Assembly (NCBI RefSeq): GCF_001865675.1
Contig: NZ_CP011319.1
Location: forward strand, 3,410,001 to 3,474,000
From: Janthinobacterium sp. 1_2014MBL_MicDiv
Lineage (GTDB): Bacteria; Pseudomonadota; Gammaproteobacteria; Burkholderiales; Burkholderiaceae_D
Direction of reading: 5' to 3'
Length of the DNA stretch: 64,000 nucleotides
Part shown: in pieces, positions 54,929 to 63,815 of the stretch
How the letters are laid out: each line of letters opens with the position of its first letter
Numbering within the stretch: position 1 is the first letter of the stretch
The notes under the pieces: model-generated
Told to the model about the DNA's origin: nothing
Databases searched by the model: none
Seen by the model: the letters and a program-made list of their open reading frames with translations, nothing else
Translations under genes and position numbers: made by a program

Positions 54929-55876
54929 TCATTCCACGCCGCGCCGCAGTGCCGGCTCGCCATGCAAGGCAAACGGCACGGCCCTGGCCCAGCGGTTCGA
55001 GGATAGCGAGAACGTCAGCGCGCGCACCTGGTGGTACCAGCCGGCGGGCACGTACAGCATGTCACCCGGCTCGACGATGCATTCGATCATGGTCGCCTGG
55101 CGCGCCAGCGGGAAGCGCTGGAAATCGGGCGCCTCGGGGTCGAAAGGCGAGCCGAACAGGATGGCGTTCGCCTCGCTGGGATACAGGAAGGCATCGTGGT
55201 GCGGCGGCGATAAAAAGATGCGCTTGCTGCCCCACACTTGCGCAAAGATATTGTCGTCGTAATCGCAATGCAGCGGCGTCACCGTGCCGGCCGGCCCGAC
55301 CCAGAAGCGTGGCGGCCCCATCTTGTCGAAATACGCGGGCCAGTGGCACAGGCTGTTCAATTCGCGCAGCTCCAGGTTGCCCAGGTAAGGCGGCAGCGCG
55401 TGCTGTCCCTCTTCCACCAGGTCCAGGTATGCCCCCATCGACATATCCTGCATGGCGCGGTCGGGCGCGAACGCCGTGTTGATGTAGTCGCCCACGCGCG
55501 CGCGCACGGGCACGTGACTGTAGCGCTCGCGCAAGACGCCGGGCGCCAGCCCGGACAAGGGCCAGCGCTTGACCAGGCCGCTCATCAGGAAAGGCAGGCC
55601 CAGCGCGGCGCGGGCGCGGAAGGCGGCCGCGTCCAGCATGCCCAGGCGCGGCACCTCGGCGATGGCCGGCAAGTGGCGCGCGGCGCGCCGGATGGCCTCG
55701 CGCATGGCGTGGATGGACGTCACGCCGCGCACCTGCGCATCCTTGTGCTCGCGCGCGAGCTTGCGGGCAAGGGCCGCCTCGGGCGAGCTGAATTCGGCTG
55801 GCGGCCGCGGCGGCAAGGCGCGGGCCGCGCCAGGCGCCGTGGCGGACTGGGGAGGTAACTTTTTCTCTACTGACAT
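54929..55876 (-). CDS. Cupin-8 / JmjC-like Fe(II) 2-oxoglutarate oxygenase
   Basis: 315 residues from the ATG at 55876; the frame stays open further up but enters cheB. The iron facial triad is clear: H203 and D205 in 'TPLHCDYDDN' and H282 in 'VPAGWYHQV'. Further blocks are 'FAQVWGSKRIFLSPP' and 'VEPGDMLYVPAGWYH', the layout of cupin_8/FIH-type hydroxylases. A Pro/Ala-rich 30-residue N-terminus precedes the fold. The target (protein or small molecule) is unknown. It lies 52 bp downstream of cheB on the same strand. Confidence 0.85.
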   Translation of the reverse strand: MSVEKKLPPQSATAPGAARALPPRPPAEFSSPEAALARKLAREHKDAQVRGVTSIHAMREAIRRAARHLPAIAEVPRLGMLDAAAFRARAALGLPFLMSGLVKRWPLSGLAPGVLRERYSHVPVRARVGDYINTAFAPDRAMQDMSMGAYLDLVEEGQHALPPYLGNLELRELNSLCHWPAYFDKMGPPRFWVGPAGTVTPLHCDYDDNIFAQVWGSKRIFLSPPHHDAFLYPSEANAILFGSPFDPEAPDFQRFPLARQATMIECIVEPGDMLYVPAGWYHQVRALTFSLSSNRWARAVPFALHGEPALRRGVE

Positions 55877-55928
55877 AAGCTTCTTTACGATGGACGCGTT
55901 GCCTGGCAGACGGCAACAGAGCGCTATT

Positions 55929-56912
55929 CTAAGCCAGCAAGGTGCGCCTGAGCACGTCGGCCTGCTCGCCAGCCTGGCGCGCCCTGGCGCCGTATTCGCT
56001 GGCAGTGCCCGGATGCAGCCAGGCCTGGGCCTTGGCGGCCAGGTCCAGGTACAGCCTTTCCTTTTCCTGCAGTGCCCGGATGGCGGCCCAGATGGCCTCT
56101 TCCGCCTTGTCATTCTGCAACTCGCCAAGCACTTGCGCCGTGAAACTGTGGCCCGTATGGCAGCGGAAGCGCTGCGGCTGCTGGCCATGCAGTTCCCATA
56201 GGGTGCCTTGGCAGGCCGGGCAGGTAAATGTGGATGGCACGGCAATTTTTTCCAGTTGTTCCATATTCCCCACTCCCCTGGCAAAACGGTTTTCCACGGC
56301 GATCCAGTGCGGCGCCGGCTGCAGCGCCTGGGGCGGCGCCGGCTTGCCGCTGACCAGCGCCAGCAGGGCCGGAGCGATCTGGGCGACGGGCAGGCGCCAG
56401 TCCACGTCCACGTGGTCGATGGCGCTTTGCGGCATCGACGGCGCCACGGCTTCCTGCGGCTCCTGCACCAGCACCTTGCCGCCGCACGCCTTGATGGCTT
56501 GCAAGCCGGCCGTGCCATCGTCGAGGTAGCCGCTGAGGATCACGCCCACGGCCCTGGGGCCGAACGCGGCCGCCGCGCTGCGGAACAGAGGGTCGATGGC
56601 CGGGCGCGTGTGGTTTTCCTTCGGGCCGCGCGTCAGCTCGATGGTGGCCTGGCCAGCCGCGATGGCGACCAGCATATGCCGGTCCGGTGGCGCCAGCAGG
56701 ATGCGCCCCGGACGCACGGGTTCGCGCCCTTCGGCAAAGCGCACGGGCAAGGAGCAAGTCTTGCCGAGGATATCGGGCAGGATGCTCTTGCGCGCGCCCA
56801 CATGCGCGACGACCAGCACGGGCGCCGGCAAGGTGGCGGGCAAGGCGGCAAAGATGCAGGACAACGCTTCCATGCCGCCCGTGGAAGCTCCGATCAGTAT
56901 CAACGCTTCCAT
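55929..56912 (-). CDS. CheB-type methylesterase without receiver domain, with zinc-ribbon tail
   Basis: 327 residues. The CheB_methylest domain at 1-190 carries the catalytic S10 ('GASTGG'), H37 ('VVAHVG') and D132 ('YLDDGTAGL'). There is no N-terminal response-regulator domain, so phosphorylation control is absent. The C-terminal ~110 residues hold 'CPACQGTLWEL...RFRCHTGHSF', a CxxC...CHxxH zinc-ribbon-like motif, and a charged helix. Probably a non-canonical CheB acting on other receptors or in a CheB/CheR signalling pair. Confidence 0.85.
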   Translation of the reverse strand: MEALILIGASTGGMEALSCIFAALPATLPAPVLVVAHVGARKSILPDILGKTCSLPVRFAEGREPVRPGRILLAPPDRHMLVAIAAGQATIELTRGPKENHTRPAIDPLFRSAAAAFGPRAVGVILSGYLDDGTAGLQAIKACGGKVLVQEPQEAVAPSMPQSAIDHVDVDWRLPVAQIAPALLALVSGKPAPPQALQPAPHWIAVENRFARGVGNMEQLEKIAVPSTFTCPACQGTLWELHGQQPQRFRCHTGHSFTAQVLGELQNDKAEEAIWAAIRALQEKERLYLDLAAKAQAWLHPGTASEYGARARQAGEQADVLRRTLLA

Positions 56913-57049
56913 GCCAGCCCCCTTTCGCGCGACGCATCTCCGCAGTCATTCTGGAACGCCCGCAGCGCCGATTCCGTGCGCCGCCTAACACAGGACGCCA
57001 TGCGCCGGCGCTGCGGTTACAATGCGGCTCCCACACTGCCGTGACCGCC

Positions 57050-57397
57050 ATGCCCTATCTGATACTTGCCGTATTTGTCCTCGCTTACCTGCTGGCCAGC
57101 CTGCTGTGGCACGTGCCCGTGCTGGTGGCGGCCGTGTACGGCGCGATGAGCGTGACTTGCTTTGCCGTCTACGCCATCGACAAGCGGGCGGCCCGCACGC
57201 AGGCGTGGCGCACGCCGGAGAAAACCTTGTGGCTGCTGGGATTGCTGTGCGGCTGGCCGGGCGCCGTGCTGGCGCAGCAGTGGTTGCGCCACAAGACGAG
57301 CAAGACCTCGTTCCAGGTCGTGTTCTGGATCACGGTCGCGCTGAACATGGGGGGATTTGCCTGGCTATGCATGCGCTATGCGCAGCCAGGCGTCTAG
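57050..57397 (+). CDS. DUF1294 membrane protein
   Basis: 115 residues with hydrophobic segments at about 1-35 and 88-108. The DUF1294 core is recognisable in 'YAIDKRAARTQAWRTPEKTLWLLGLLCGWPGAVLAQQWLRHKTSKTSF' (split across 41-88). Many relatives carry an N-terminal cold-shock domain, absent here. A GTG 9 nt upstream (57041) is an alternative start. Function unknown. Confidence 0.78.
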   Translation: MPYLILAVFVLAYLLASLLWHVPVLVAAVYGAMSVTCFAVYAIDKRAARTQAWRTPEKTLWLLGLLCGWPGAVLAQQWLRHKTSKTSFQVVFWITVALNMGGFAWLCMRYAQPGV

Positions 57398-57414
57398 CAG
57401 GCAGACTTGCCACA

Positions 57415-57536
57415 CCGCACAAAACCGTAGCGAGCGGCATGGGCTGTGCTTGAGAAGCGCAGCTGTGCGGATGCACGGGGCCGCCGAGTCACTGAGCATC
57501 GCACGCCGCAAATCGCGACGCGCTGCAGTTTTGGCG
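57415..57536. repeat. Dispersed intergenic palindrome, family B copy 2
   Basis: Between convergent DUF1294 and KfrA-like genes. It is related block-by-block to the reverse complement of 5312-5429. The central hairpin here is CTGTGC-GGAT-GCACGG, which differs in sequence from copy 1 (CCGTACC/GGTACGG) but keeps pairing. The outer arms ACAAAACCG and CAGTTTTG also pair. It may terminate both genes. Confidence 0.65.
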
Positions 57537-57543
57537 GGTGCTC

Positions 57544-58287
57544 TTAAACGGGCGTCTTGAAGATCGGATCGACGATGAACTGCTGCGCCTTGATGCGCAA
57601 GGTGCGCTCTTCGTCCAGTTCGGCGCGCGTTTCACCCAGTTCCTCGCGTTCCGCTTCCAGCTCCAGGCGCACGGCCGCCAGTTCCGTTTCCACGCGCGTC
57701 AGGCTTTCCAGCTTCAGCTGGGCCTGGATCAGCTCGGCACGAGCCGCTTCGGCCGCCTCTTCCAGGCGCGGGATGCCTTCGAGCTTGAATTGCGCCTTGG
57801 CCAGGTCCATGCGCGCCTGCTCGGCCGCCTCTTCCAGGCGCGGCAAGCCCTCCAGCCGCAATTGCGCCTTGGCCAGGTCCGTGCGGGCCTGGTTGGCGAC
57901 CTGGCGCTCGCGTTCGAGTTCCTCGCGCAGGGTTTCCAGTTCGCCCGCCTGCAAGTCCAGCACTTCCTGCTGGCGCTCGTTTTCGCTGGCCAGGTCCATC
58001 AATTCCTGTTGATTGTCGTTCATCTCGGCTTCATGCGCACTGTGGCTGGCGCTCAATTCCTGTCCTACATAATCGAGAATGGCTTGCTGCAGCACGGGAG
58101 ACAGTTCGGCCGCCGCGGCGATCTGGCGCTGCGCACCGGCCTTGCGGCGCTGCAAGAGCTTGCTGATGGTGCCCAGGCAGGCGCCATTGCCCAACCGCTC
58201 GCGCAGCGCGCGCACCGTGATGGCCAGGCCTTCGGCCGCCATCGCCTCCATTGCCGCATTGATCTGTTCCGCGCTTGCTTTTGCCAT
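57544..58287 (-). CDS. KfrA-like DNA-binding coiled-coil protein
   Basis: 247 residues. The N-terminal ~75 residues match the KfrA_N DNA-binding domain ('ITVRALRERLGNGACLGTISKLLQRRKAG'). The rest is a long charged coiled coil. Residues 133-204 are three 24-residue repeats of the form QAR-DLAKAQ-LEG-PRLEEAAE. KfrA proteins on plasmids form filaments and help segregation; this copy is in a chromosomal housekeeping setting. No plasmid genes are nearby. Confidence 0.8.
   Translation of the reverse strand: MAKASAEQINAAMEAMAAEGLAITVRALRERLGNGACLGTISKLLQRRKAGAQRQIAAAAELSPVLQQAILDYVGQELSASHSAHEAEMNDNQQELMDLASENERQQEVLDLQAGELETLREELERERQVANQARTDLAKAQLRLEGLPRLEEAAEQARMDLAKAQFKLEGIPRLEEAAEAARAELIQAQLKLESLTRVETELAAVRLELEAEREELGETRAELDEERTLRIKAQQFIVDPIFKTPV
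57676..57891. repeat. 72-bp tandem repeat in the KfrA-like gene
   Basis: Three in-frame 72-bp units that encode the 24-residue coiled-coil repeats. The first two are strongly similar at DNA level, and the third has drifted. Copy number could vary between strains. Confidence 0.75.
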
Positions 58288-58443
58288 GTCGTATTCTCGT
58301 GAATGTTGCCTGGGGCCATATTACTGGGACTATCTTGCCCAGGGGCATTATCTTATGCCAGCGGCGGCAAAGCGTAAAGTATTTCTCAATAGAAATTGCA
58401 ATTGCACAACGGAAGCGTGTGCAAACATGCGGCCTGGTCGCCG

Positions 58444-59061
58444 TCAGTCTTCCAGCAAGCCATTTTCCGTGAGCATGTCCTGCACCAGTTCCAGGCGCAG
58501 CACGGGATTGTCCTGGCTGAGCAGCAGCTGCTTTTGCATGGCCGTCAGCGACAGCAGTTCGCACCAGCGGTTCGCCACCCAGCCGCACTCGTCGAGCCGG
58601 TATGGCGGCTGCAGCGGCATTTGCTCGGGCGGGATCTTTTGTTCCTGCAAGGTGCGTATCAGCGCGCCCAGGGCGTCGGCCACGTTCTGCTGCTCTTGCG
58701 GGATGGGGATGGCCTTATCCGGCGGCAAGGTCTCGATCCGCGCCGTCCACAGGCCGTGTTTCAGCTGTTCGCTGGAAACGATGTGGAAGCGCTCCATACC
58801 CATGCATTTGATTTGCAGCAAGCCCGACAACGGCGCCGCCCAGTCGATGACGCGCGCCAGGGTGCCTACCGGCGCCAGCGTTTCCAGCTGGCCCGGCTTG
58901 CGCACTTCCGCGCCGTCCAGCAACCGCACCACGCCGAACGGCTGCTCGCCCATGATGCACTTGCGTATCATGTCCAGATAGCGCACCTCGAAGATCTGCA
59001 AAGGCAGATAGCCGTCGGGATACAGCACCGTATTGAGCGGGAACAAAGGTATCGAGGTCAT
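58444..59061 (-). CDS. LON N-terminal-domain protein (no protease part)
   Basis: 205 residues consisting only of the Lon substrate-binding domain, recognised by 'IPLFPLNTVLYPDGYLPLQIFEVRYLDMIRKCI' (in two parts across residues 4-36) and 'PFGVV'. The ATPase and protease domains of Lon are absent. Function unknown, perhaps a protein-binding adaptor. It follows the RhlE gene at ~50 bp on the same strand. Confidence 0.86.
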   Translation of the reverse strand: MTSIPLFPLNTVLYPDGYLPLQIFEVRYLDMIRKCIMGEQPFGVVRLLDGAEVRKPGQLETLAPVGTLARVIDWAAPLSGLLQIKCMGMERFHIVSSEQLKHGLWTARIETLPPDKAIPIPQEQQNVADALGALIRTLQEQKIPPEQMPLQPPYRLDECGWVANRWCELLSLTAMQKQLLLSQDNPVLRLELVQDMLTENGLLED

Positions 59062-59112
59062 AGGCGCATGATGGCACGAATGGCATATCCGTGCAGCGCG
59101 CCTTGCCCCCGA

Positions 59113-60351
59113 TTACTTGTAGAAGCGGCGCTTCTTGGCGCGCTCGGCCGCCTTCGGCGCCAGCACTTTGACGGCCTTCTTCTGGATCGTGCCGCCGGCG
59201 GTCGTGCCCGGCACGCGATGCTCCGCCTCGTAACCGGGTTCTTCGGCGCGTTTGAGGGTTTGCCGGGTCAGCGCTTCGACGGCCGACAGCAATTCCACCT
59301 CGTCGGCGCAGACGAGGGAAATCGCCTCGCCCGAAGCGCCCGCGCGGCCCGTGCGGCCGATGCGGTGGATATAGTCTTCGGCTACGGTCGGCAAGTCGAA
59401 ATTGACGACGATCGGCAATTGGTCGATGTCCAGGCCGCGGGCGGCCACGTCGGTGGCCACCAGCACCTGCACCTCGGCCGCCTTGAAGCGGGCCAGCGCG
59501 CGCAGGCGGTTCGGCTGCGTCTTGTCGCCGTGAATGGAATCGGCGCGCACGCCCTGCTCCAGCAAGGTGTTCACCAGTTGCTCGACGCCCTTGCGCGTCT
59601 TGACGAAGACCAATACCTGGCCCCAGCGCTTTTTCTTCAGCAGGTGCAAAAACAGTTCCGGCTTGCGTTTCTTGTCGCACACGATCACCGACTGTTTCAC
59701 GGCCTTGACCGTGCTGTTGCGCGCGCTCACCTCCACCGAGACGGGGTCCTTCAGCATGGTTTTCGCCATGGCGCGGATGGCGTCCGAGAAGGTGGCCGAG
59801 AACAGCAGGGTCTGGCGCTGCTTGGGCATGGTCATCAGCAATAAATCCAGCTCGCGCTCGAAACCGAGGTCCAGCATGCGGTCGGCTTCGTCCAGCACCA
59901 GGGTTTGCACTTGCTCGAACTTGACGGCGCCCTGCGTCTGCAAGTCCAGCAGGCGGCCCGGCGTGGCCACCAGCACGTCGAGGCCCTTGCGCAGCTTGCT
60001 GATCTGCGGCTCGATGGGCACGCCGCCATAGGCGACAAAGCTGCGCAGCGGCAAGTTGCCGCCATAGCTGCGGAAGCTCGCATAGACTTGCTCGGCCAGT
60101 TCGCGCGTAGGCACCAGCACCAGCACGCGCACGCATTGCGGCGCCACCACGCCTTCCAGGGTCAGGCGCTGCAGCAGCGGCACGGCAAAGCCGGCCGTCT
60201 TGCCCGTGCCCGTCTGGGCGGCGGCCATCAGGTCGCGTCCGGCCAGCACGGCGGGAATCGATTGCGCCTGCACGGGCGTCGGCTTGGCATAGCCAAGCTC
60301 GTCAAGTTTGCGGACCAGGGGATCGATCAGGCCGAGGGAGGAAAACGTCAT
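59113..60351 (-). CDS. rhlE: DEAD-box RNA helicase, RhlE type
   Basis: 412 residues from the ATG at 60351 (MTFSSLGLIDPLVRKLDELGY). Motif I is AQTGTGKT at 45-52, DEAD is at 154-157, motif III SAT in 'LFSATFSDAI', and motif VI is 'HRIGRTGRAG'. The short basic C-terminal tail ends 'AERAKKRRFYK'. It unwinds RNA in ribosome assembly or decay. Longer in-frame upstream sequence is not family-like. Confidence 0.92.
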   Translation of the reverse strand: MTFSSLGLIDPLVRKLDELGYAKPTPVQAQSIPAVLAGRDLMAAAQTGTGKTAGFAVPLLQRLTLEGVVAPQCVRVLVLVPTRELAEQVYASFRSYGGNLPLRSFVAYGGVPIEPQISKLRKGLDVLVATPGRLLDLQTQGAVKFEQVQTLVLDEADRMLDLGFERELDLLLMTMPKQRQTLLFSATFSDAIRAMAKTMLKDPVSVEVSARNSTVKAVKQSVIVCDKKRKPELFLHLLKKKRWGQVLVFVKTRKGVEQLVNTLLEQGVRADSIHGDKTQPNRLRALARFKAAEVQVLVATDVAARGLDIDQLPIVVNFDLPTVAEDYIHRIGRTGRAGASGEAISLVCADEVELLSAVEALTRQTLKRAEEPGYEAEHRVPGTTAGGTIQKKAVKVLAPKAAERAKKRRFYK

Positions 60352-60479
60352 GGGAAAAGCAATCTTGGCAAATGAAAAGGTGGCGCGCACGGACGGGCCG
60401 CGCGCGCGATTGCCGAGATTATAGGCCAGCGGGCATGCCGGCCGGGGTTTCACGACGGATTTTCAGCCTGGCATCGGCA

Positions 60480-62708
60480 TCAAAACTTCATTTCCATGGT
60501 CGCGCGCGCTTGCGGCGAGCTCGGTGAAATGCTGTTGCGCTGTATCGTGCCGCTGGCGTCCGTGTAGCTGGTGCGGCTTTCGAAGTCTTGCGCCAGCAGG
60601 TTCGATACGGCCAGGCGCAGCTGCTGCTTCGCGTTGAATTTCCACAGCGCATAAATATCGAGGTCGCGCCGCGGCGTCGTATAGGCACTCTGGCGCTCGG
60701 TGATGCGCACCGGGCCGCCATTGCGGAAGTTGAAGCTGCCGCCCGTCGTCAGCACGCCGTCCGGCGTCTTGTAGTCGAGACCGACGTTGCCGCTGACGGG
60801 CGTTTGCTGGTCGAGCCGGTTGTCCGGCCCCGGCACCTGCTCCACCTGCGACCAGTTGCGGCTGACGCTGGCGCGCACATCCAGCGCCGGCACGGGTCCG
60901 GCCAGCACGGCGCGCAGCGGGAACTTCGCTTCCAGTTCCAGTGTCTGCGTAGTCGCGCGGCCGTCGTTGACGGGCGTGGATACCCAGCGCTCATTGATAT
61001 ACAGCAAACCCTGGCGCGTGTAGCCATCGATGCGGCGGGCCGAGGCGCGCGCACTGAGCAAGGCGCCTTCGGCCCAGTAATGTTCGTAGGAAGCGTCGAT
61101 GCCCAGCGCCAGCTCCGGCTTCAGGTTCGGATTGCCTTCGCGGTCAGGCTCGGTCTGGCTATTATTCGTCGACATCATACGGCGCGGAATCAGGCTGGAG
61201 GTGGCCGGCGCCTTGTAGGTGCGCGTCAAGGCCAGGCGCACCTGGTCGCCCTTGGTGTCAGGCAATTTCCACAAGGTTTGCAGCAGCGGGCTCCAGACGC
61301 TGCTGCGCTGCTGCACCTCGTCATACGTGTTGCCGATACTGCGCGTATCGATGCCTTCCCAGCGCACGCCCGCATACATGGACCAGCGCGGCGTGATATC
61401 CCACTCGTCCTGGGCATACAGCGCCAGGCGCTTGATGTCTGCATTGAAGTCTTCATCGACGTTGAATGGCGGGCGCCCGCCCGGCAAGGCCAGCTCGCGC
61501 TGCCAGCGCTCCTCGTCCCGCTTGCTGTAGCCGCCATCCCAACCCATCGACAAGGCATGGCCCGGGATGAGCGGCGAAGAATACTTGCCGGTGGAAGAGA
61601 CGCTCTTTTCCGACGCATCCACGCGCGCGGTACGGTCCAGCGCCAGTCCCACGCCATCAATACGGCCGAGCGGGTGGTTATCGGAGGAATTATTGCTGAG
61701 GCCTACGCGCAGTCCCAGTTCCAGCCTGGCGCCGCCATCGAGCTTGCGCACCCAGGTCAGGTCCGTTCGGCCAAATACATAGTGGTTGCCGCCGTCGCTG
61801 TCGTTCGTATCGTAGTCTGGTCGCAAGCCCATGATCGTGTCGGTACGGCTGTGAGTACGGCTTTCGTTGCGTCCGAGATTCAGGAAAAATTGCGCCGTCA
61901 GATTATCGCCGCCGGGAAAAGCCCAGTTCAGGCGCGGCGACATGTTGATGCCTTCCGAACGGCCATCGCCCGTGCCCTTGCTGTTGCGCAGCAGATTTTG
62001 CTGGCCGTCCGGCAAATAGCCAAGGTCCCGTGCCGGGTTTGCATAGTGATAGTCATAGCGATAAAAGGAGGCCGCCAGCGAATAGGAAAAAATGCCGTCC
62101 TTGTCCGACAATTGCAGGTTGCCATTGCTGGAAAACGCATCGCGCCCGCCCCCCGCGCCCAGCTTGACGTCGCGCTGCGCCGTCTTCACGGCTTTCTTGA
62201 GCACCACATTGATGGTGCCGGCGATCGACTGCGTGCTGTATTCGGCGCTGGCCGCATGCAGAATCTCGATGCGTTCGATGACGTCGGGCGACAGGGTGTC
62301 GAGCGAGAAACCGGCCGGCGCCCGTTCGCCGTTGAGCAAAATCTGCGTGTAGCCGCTGCCCAGGCCGCGCATGCGGATTTCGCCGCCCGAGCGCCCGGCC
62401 GCGCCGGACACGGTGATGCCGGGCAGGCGCTTGAGCACGTCGGTGACGCTGGTGTCGCCATACTTGAGGATTTCTTCGCTGCTGACCACCATCTTGCTGG
62501 CCGTATCGTCGCGGCGCGGATCATAGCCGCCGCCCTTGACTTCGACGGTTTGCATGGCGGGAGCGGCGGACTTTTCGGCCTTCTCGGCCTTCAGCGGCGC
62601 GGCGGCGGCATCAGCGGCTGGCGCTTCGGATTGCTGGGCCTGGACATTCCAGGCAAGTAAAACGGCGGAACAAAGAATGGTAAGGCGGAGGCAACGGCGT
62701 GGCATCAT
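60480..62708 (-). CDS. TonB-dependent outer membrane receptor
   Basis: 742 residues with a signal peptide (about 1-24, 'LRLTILCSAVLLAWNVQAQ'). The plug domain spans ~65-185 ('SVTDVLKRLPGITVSG', 'IRMRGLGSGYTQILLNGERAP'), and a ~22-strand barrel ends in a terminal Phe (ATMEMKF). Takes up iron chelates or other large nutrients with TonB energy. The substrate is not evident: no Fur box or siderophore genes are close. It is divergent from psd. Confidence 0.9.
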   Translation of the reverse strand: MMPRRCLRLTILCSAVLLAWNVQAQQSEAPAADAAAAPLKAEKAEKSAAPAMQTVEVKGGGYDPRRDDTASKMVVSSEEILKYGDTSVTDVLKRLPGITVSGAAGRSGGEIRMRGLGSGYTQILLNGERAPAGFSLDTLSPDVIERIEILHAASAEYSTQSIAGTINVVLKKAVKTAQRDVKLGAGGGRDAFSSNGNLQLSDKDGIFSYSLAASFYRYDYHYANPARDLGYLPDGQQNLLRNSKGTGDGRSEGINMSPRLNWAFPGGDNLTAQFFLNLGRNESRTHSRTDTIMGLRPDYDTNDSDGGNHYVFGRTDLTWVRKLDGGARLELGLRVGLSNNSSDNHPLGRIDGVGLALDRTARVDASEKSVSSTGKYSSPLIPGHALSMGWDGGYSKRDEERWQRELALPGGRPPFNVDEDFNADIKRLALYAQDEWDITPRWSMYAGVRWEGIDTRSIGNTYDEVQQRSSVWSPLLQTLWKLPDTKGDQVRLALTRTYKAPATSSLIPRRMMSTNNSQTEPDREGNPNLKPELALGIDASYEHYWAEGALLSARASARRIDGYTRQGLLYINERWVSTPVNDGRATTQTLELEAKFPLRAVLAGPVPALDVRASVSRNWSQVEQVPGPDNRLDQQTPVSGNVGLDYKTPDGVLTTGGSFNFRNGGPVRITERQSAYTTPRRDLDIYALWKFNAKQQLRLAVSNLLAQDFESRTSYTDASGTIQRNSISPSSPQARATMEMKF

Positions 62709-62897
62709 GACCTGGCTAAAAAAAGTTGGCTGAATAAAAATGGCTAAAAGCTAAAAAACAGGCCGCTGTATTGTGCTGCAATTTTTTCCGAGTGGCACAG
62801 TTTCCTGAAAATATACCCTATGGCAAATTAAATTCGGCAGCAGACTGCGATATGTCCCCTTGCATACGGTACATATCATTGCGTACCACATCGCCGC

Positions 62898-62903
62898 TAT
62901 AAT
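62898..62903 (+). promoter_or_regulatory. -10 box of the psd promoter
   Basis: Perfect TATAAT 46 bp before the psd start, within a 240-bp AT-rich divergent gap. No good -35. An imperfect GGTAC...GTACC repeat lies just upstream. Confidence 0.45.
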
Positions 62904-62948
62904 GCGTTTTCGCCATTATTCCCACCACCCCGTCAAAGGCTTCCCATC

Positions 62949-63797
62949 GTGTCTGACCGTCTTGCCGTTTTGCCTCAATATCTGCTGCCCAAGGGAGCGT
63001 TGACCAACTTCGCCGGCCGCATCGCCGGCGCCAAGGGTGGCGCCATGACGACGCGCCTGATCCGCTGGTTCGTCGGCCGCTACAACGTCAACATGGATGA
63101 GGCGCTGGACCCGGACATCACGCACTACGCGAGCTTCAACGACTTCTTCACGCGCGCGCTGCGCCCCGACGCCCGTCCGCTGGCGCAAGCCGACTATGTC
63201 TGCCCCGTCGACGGACGCATCAGCCAGTTCGGCACGATCGACAAGGACCAGATCTTCCAGGCCAAGGGCCACAGCTTCAGCACCACGGCCCTGGTGGGCG
63301 GCGATGCGGCCCTGGCAGCGCAGTTCGAACACGGCAGCTTTGCCAATCTGTACCTGAGCCCGCGCGACTACCACCGCATCCACATGCCGTGCGACGGCCG
63401 CTTGACGCGCATGATTTATGTGCCCGGTGAATTGTTCTCCGTCAACCCGACGACGGCGCGCGGCATCCCCGGCCTGTTCGCCCGCAACGAGCGCGTCGTC
63501 TGCGTGTTCGAGACGGCCAACGGTCCGTTCGTCATGACCCTGGTGGGCGCCACCATCGTCGGCAGCATGGCCACCGTCTGGCACGGCGTCGTCAACCCGC
63601 CCCGCACGGGCCAGGTGCGCGACTGGAGCTATGCCAACGACAATGTCGTGCTGAAGCAAGGCGACGAGCTGGGCCGCTTCCTGCTCGGCTCCACCGTCGT
63701 CATGCTGTTCCCCAAGGACAGCGTGCAATTCAATGCCAACTGGCAACCGGCCGGCCCCGTGCAGCTGGGCGAAGTCATGGGCAAGCTGCCCAAGTAA
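62949..63797 (+). CDS. psd: Phosphatidylserine decarboxylase proenzyme
   Basis: Makes phosphatidylethanolamine from phosphatidylserine at the inner membrane. 282 residues from a GTG start. The self-cleavage motif LGST is at 246-249, with S248 becoming the pyruvoyl group, and 'YLSPRDYHRIHMPCDG' is the conserved catalytic block. This is the shorter type I form. It is convergent with the LysR gene 18 bp away. Confidence 0.96.
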   Translation: MSDRLAVLPQYLLPKGALTNFAGRIAGAKGGAMTTRLIRWFVGRYNVNMDEALDPDITHYASFNDFFTRALRPDARPLAQADYVCPVDGRISQFGTIDKDQIFQAKGHSFSTTALVGGDAALAAQFEHGSFANLYLSPRDYHRIHMPCDGRLTRMIYVPGELFSVNPTTARGIPGLFARNERVVCVFETANGPFVMTLVGATIVGSMATVWHGVVNPPRTGQVRDWSYANDNVVLKQGDELGRFLLGSTVVMLFPKDSVQFNANWQPAGPVQLGEVMGKLPK

Positions 63798-63815
63798 ATG
63801 GCGCTCGGCGCGCGC

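Noticed and set aside
54929..56518. Single 529-codon frame that would fuse cheB region with the cupin-8 protein
   Set aside because: The upstream ~214 codons are out of frame with CheB, which is intact in its own frame. A proper ATG at 55876 begins the cupin-8 protein.
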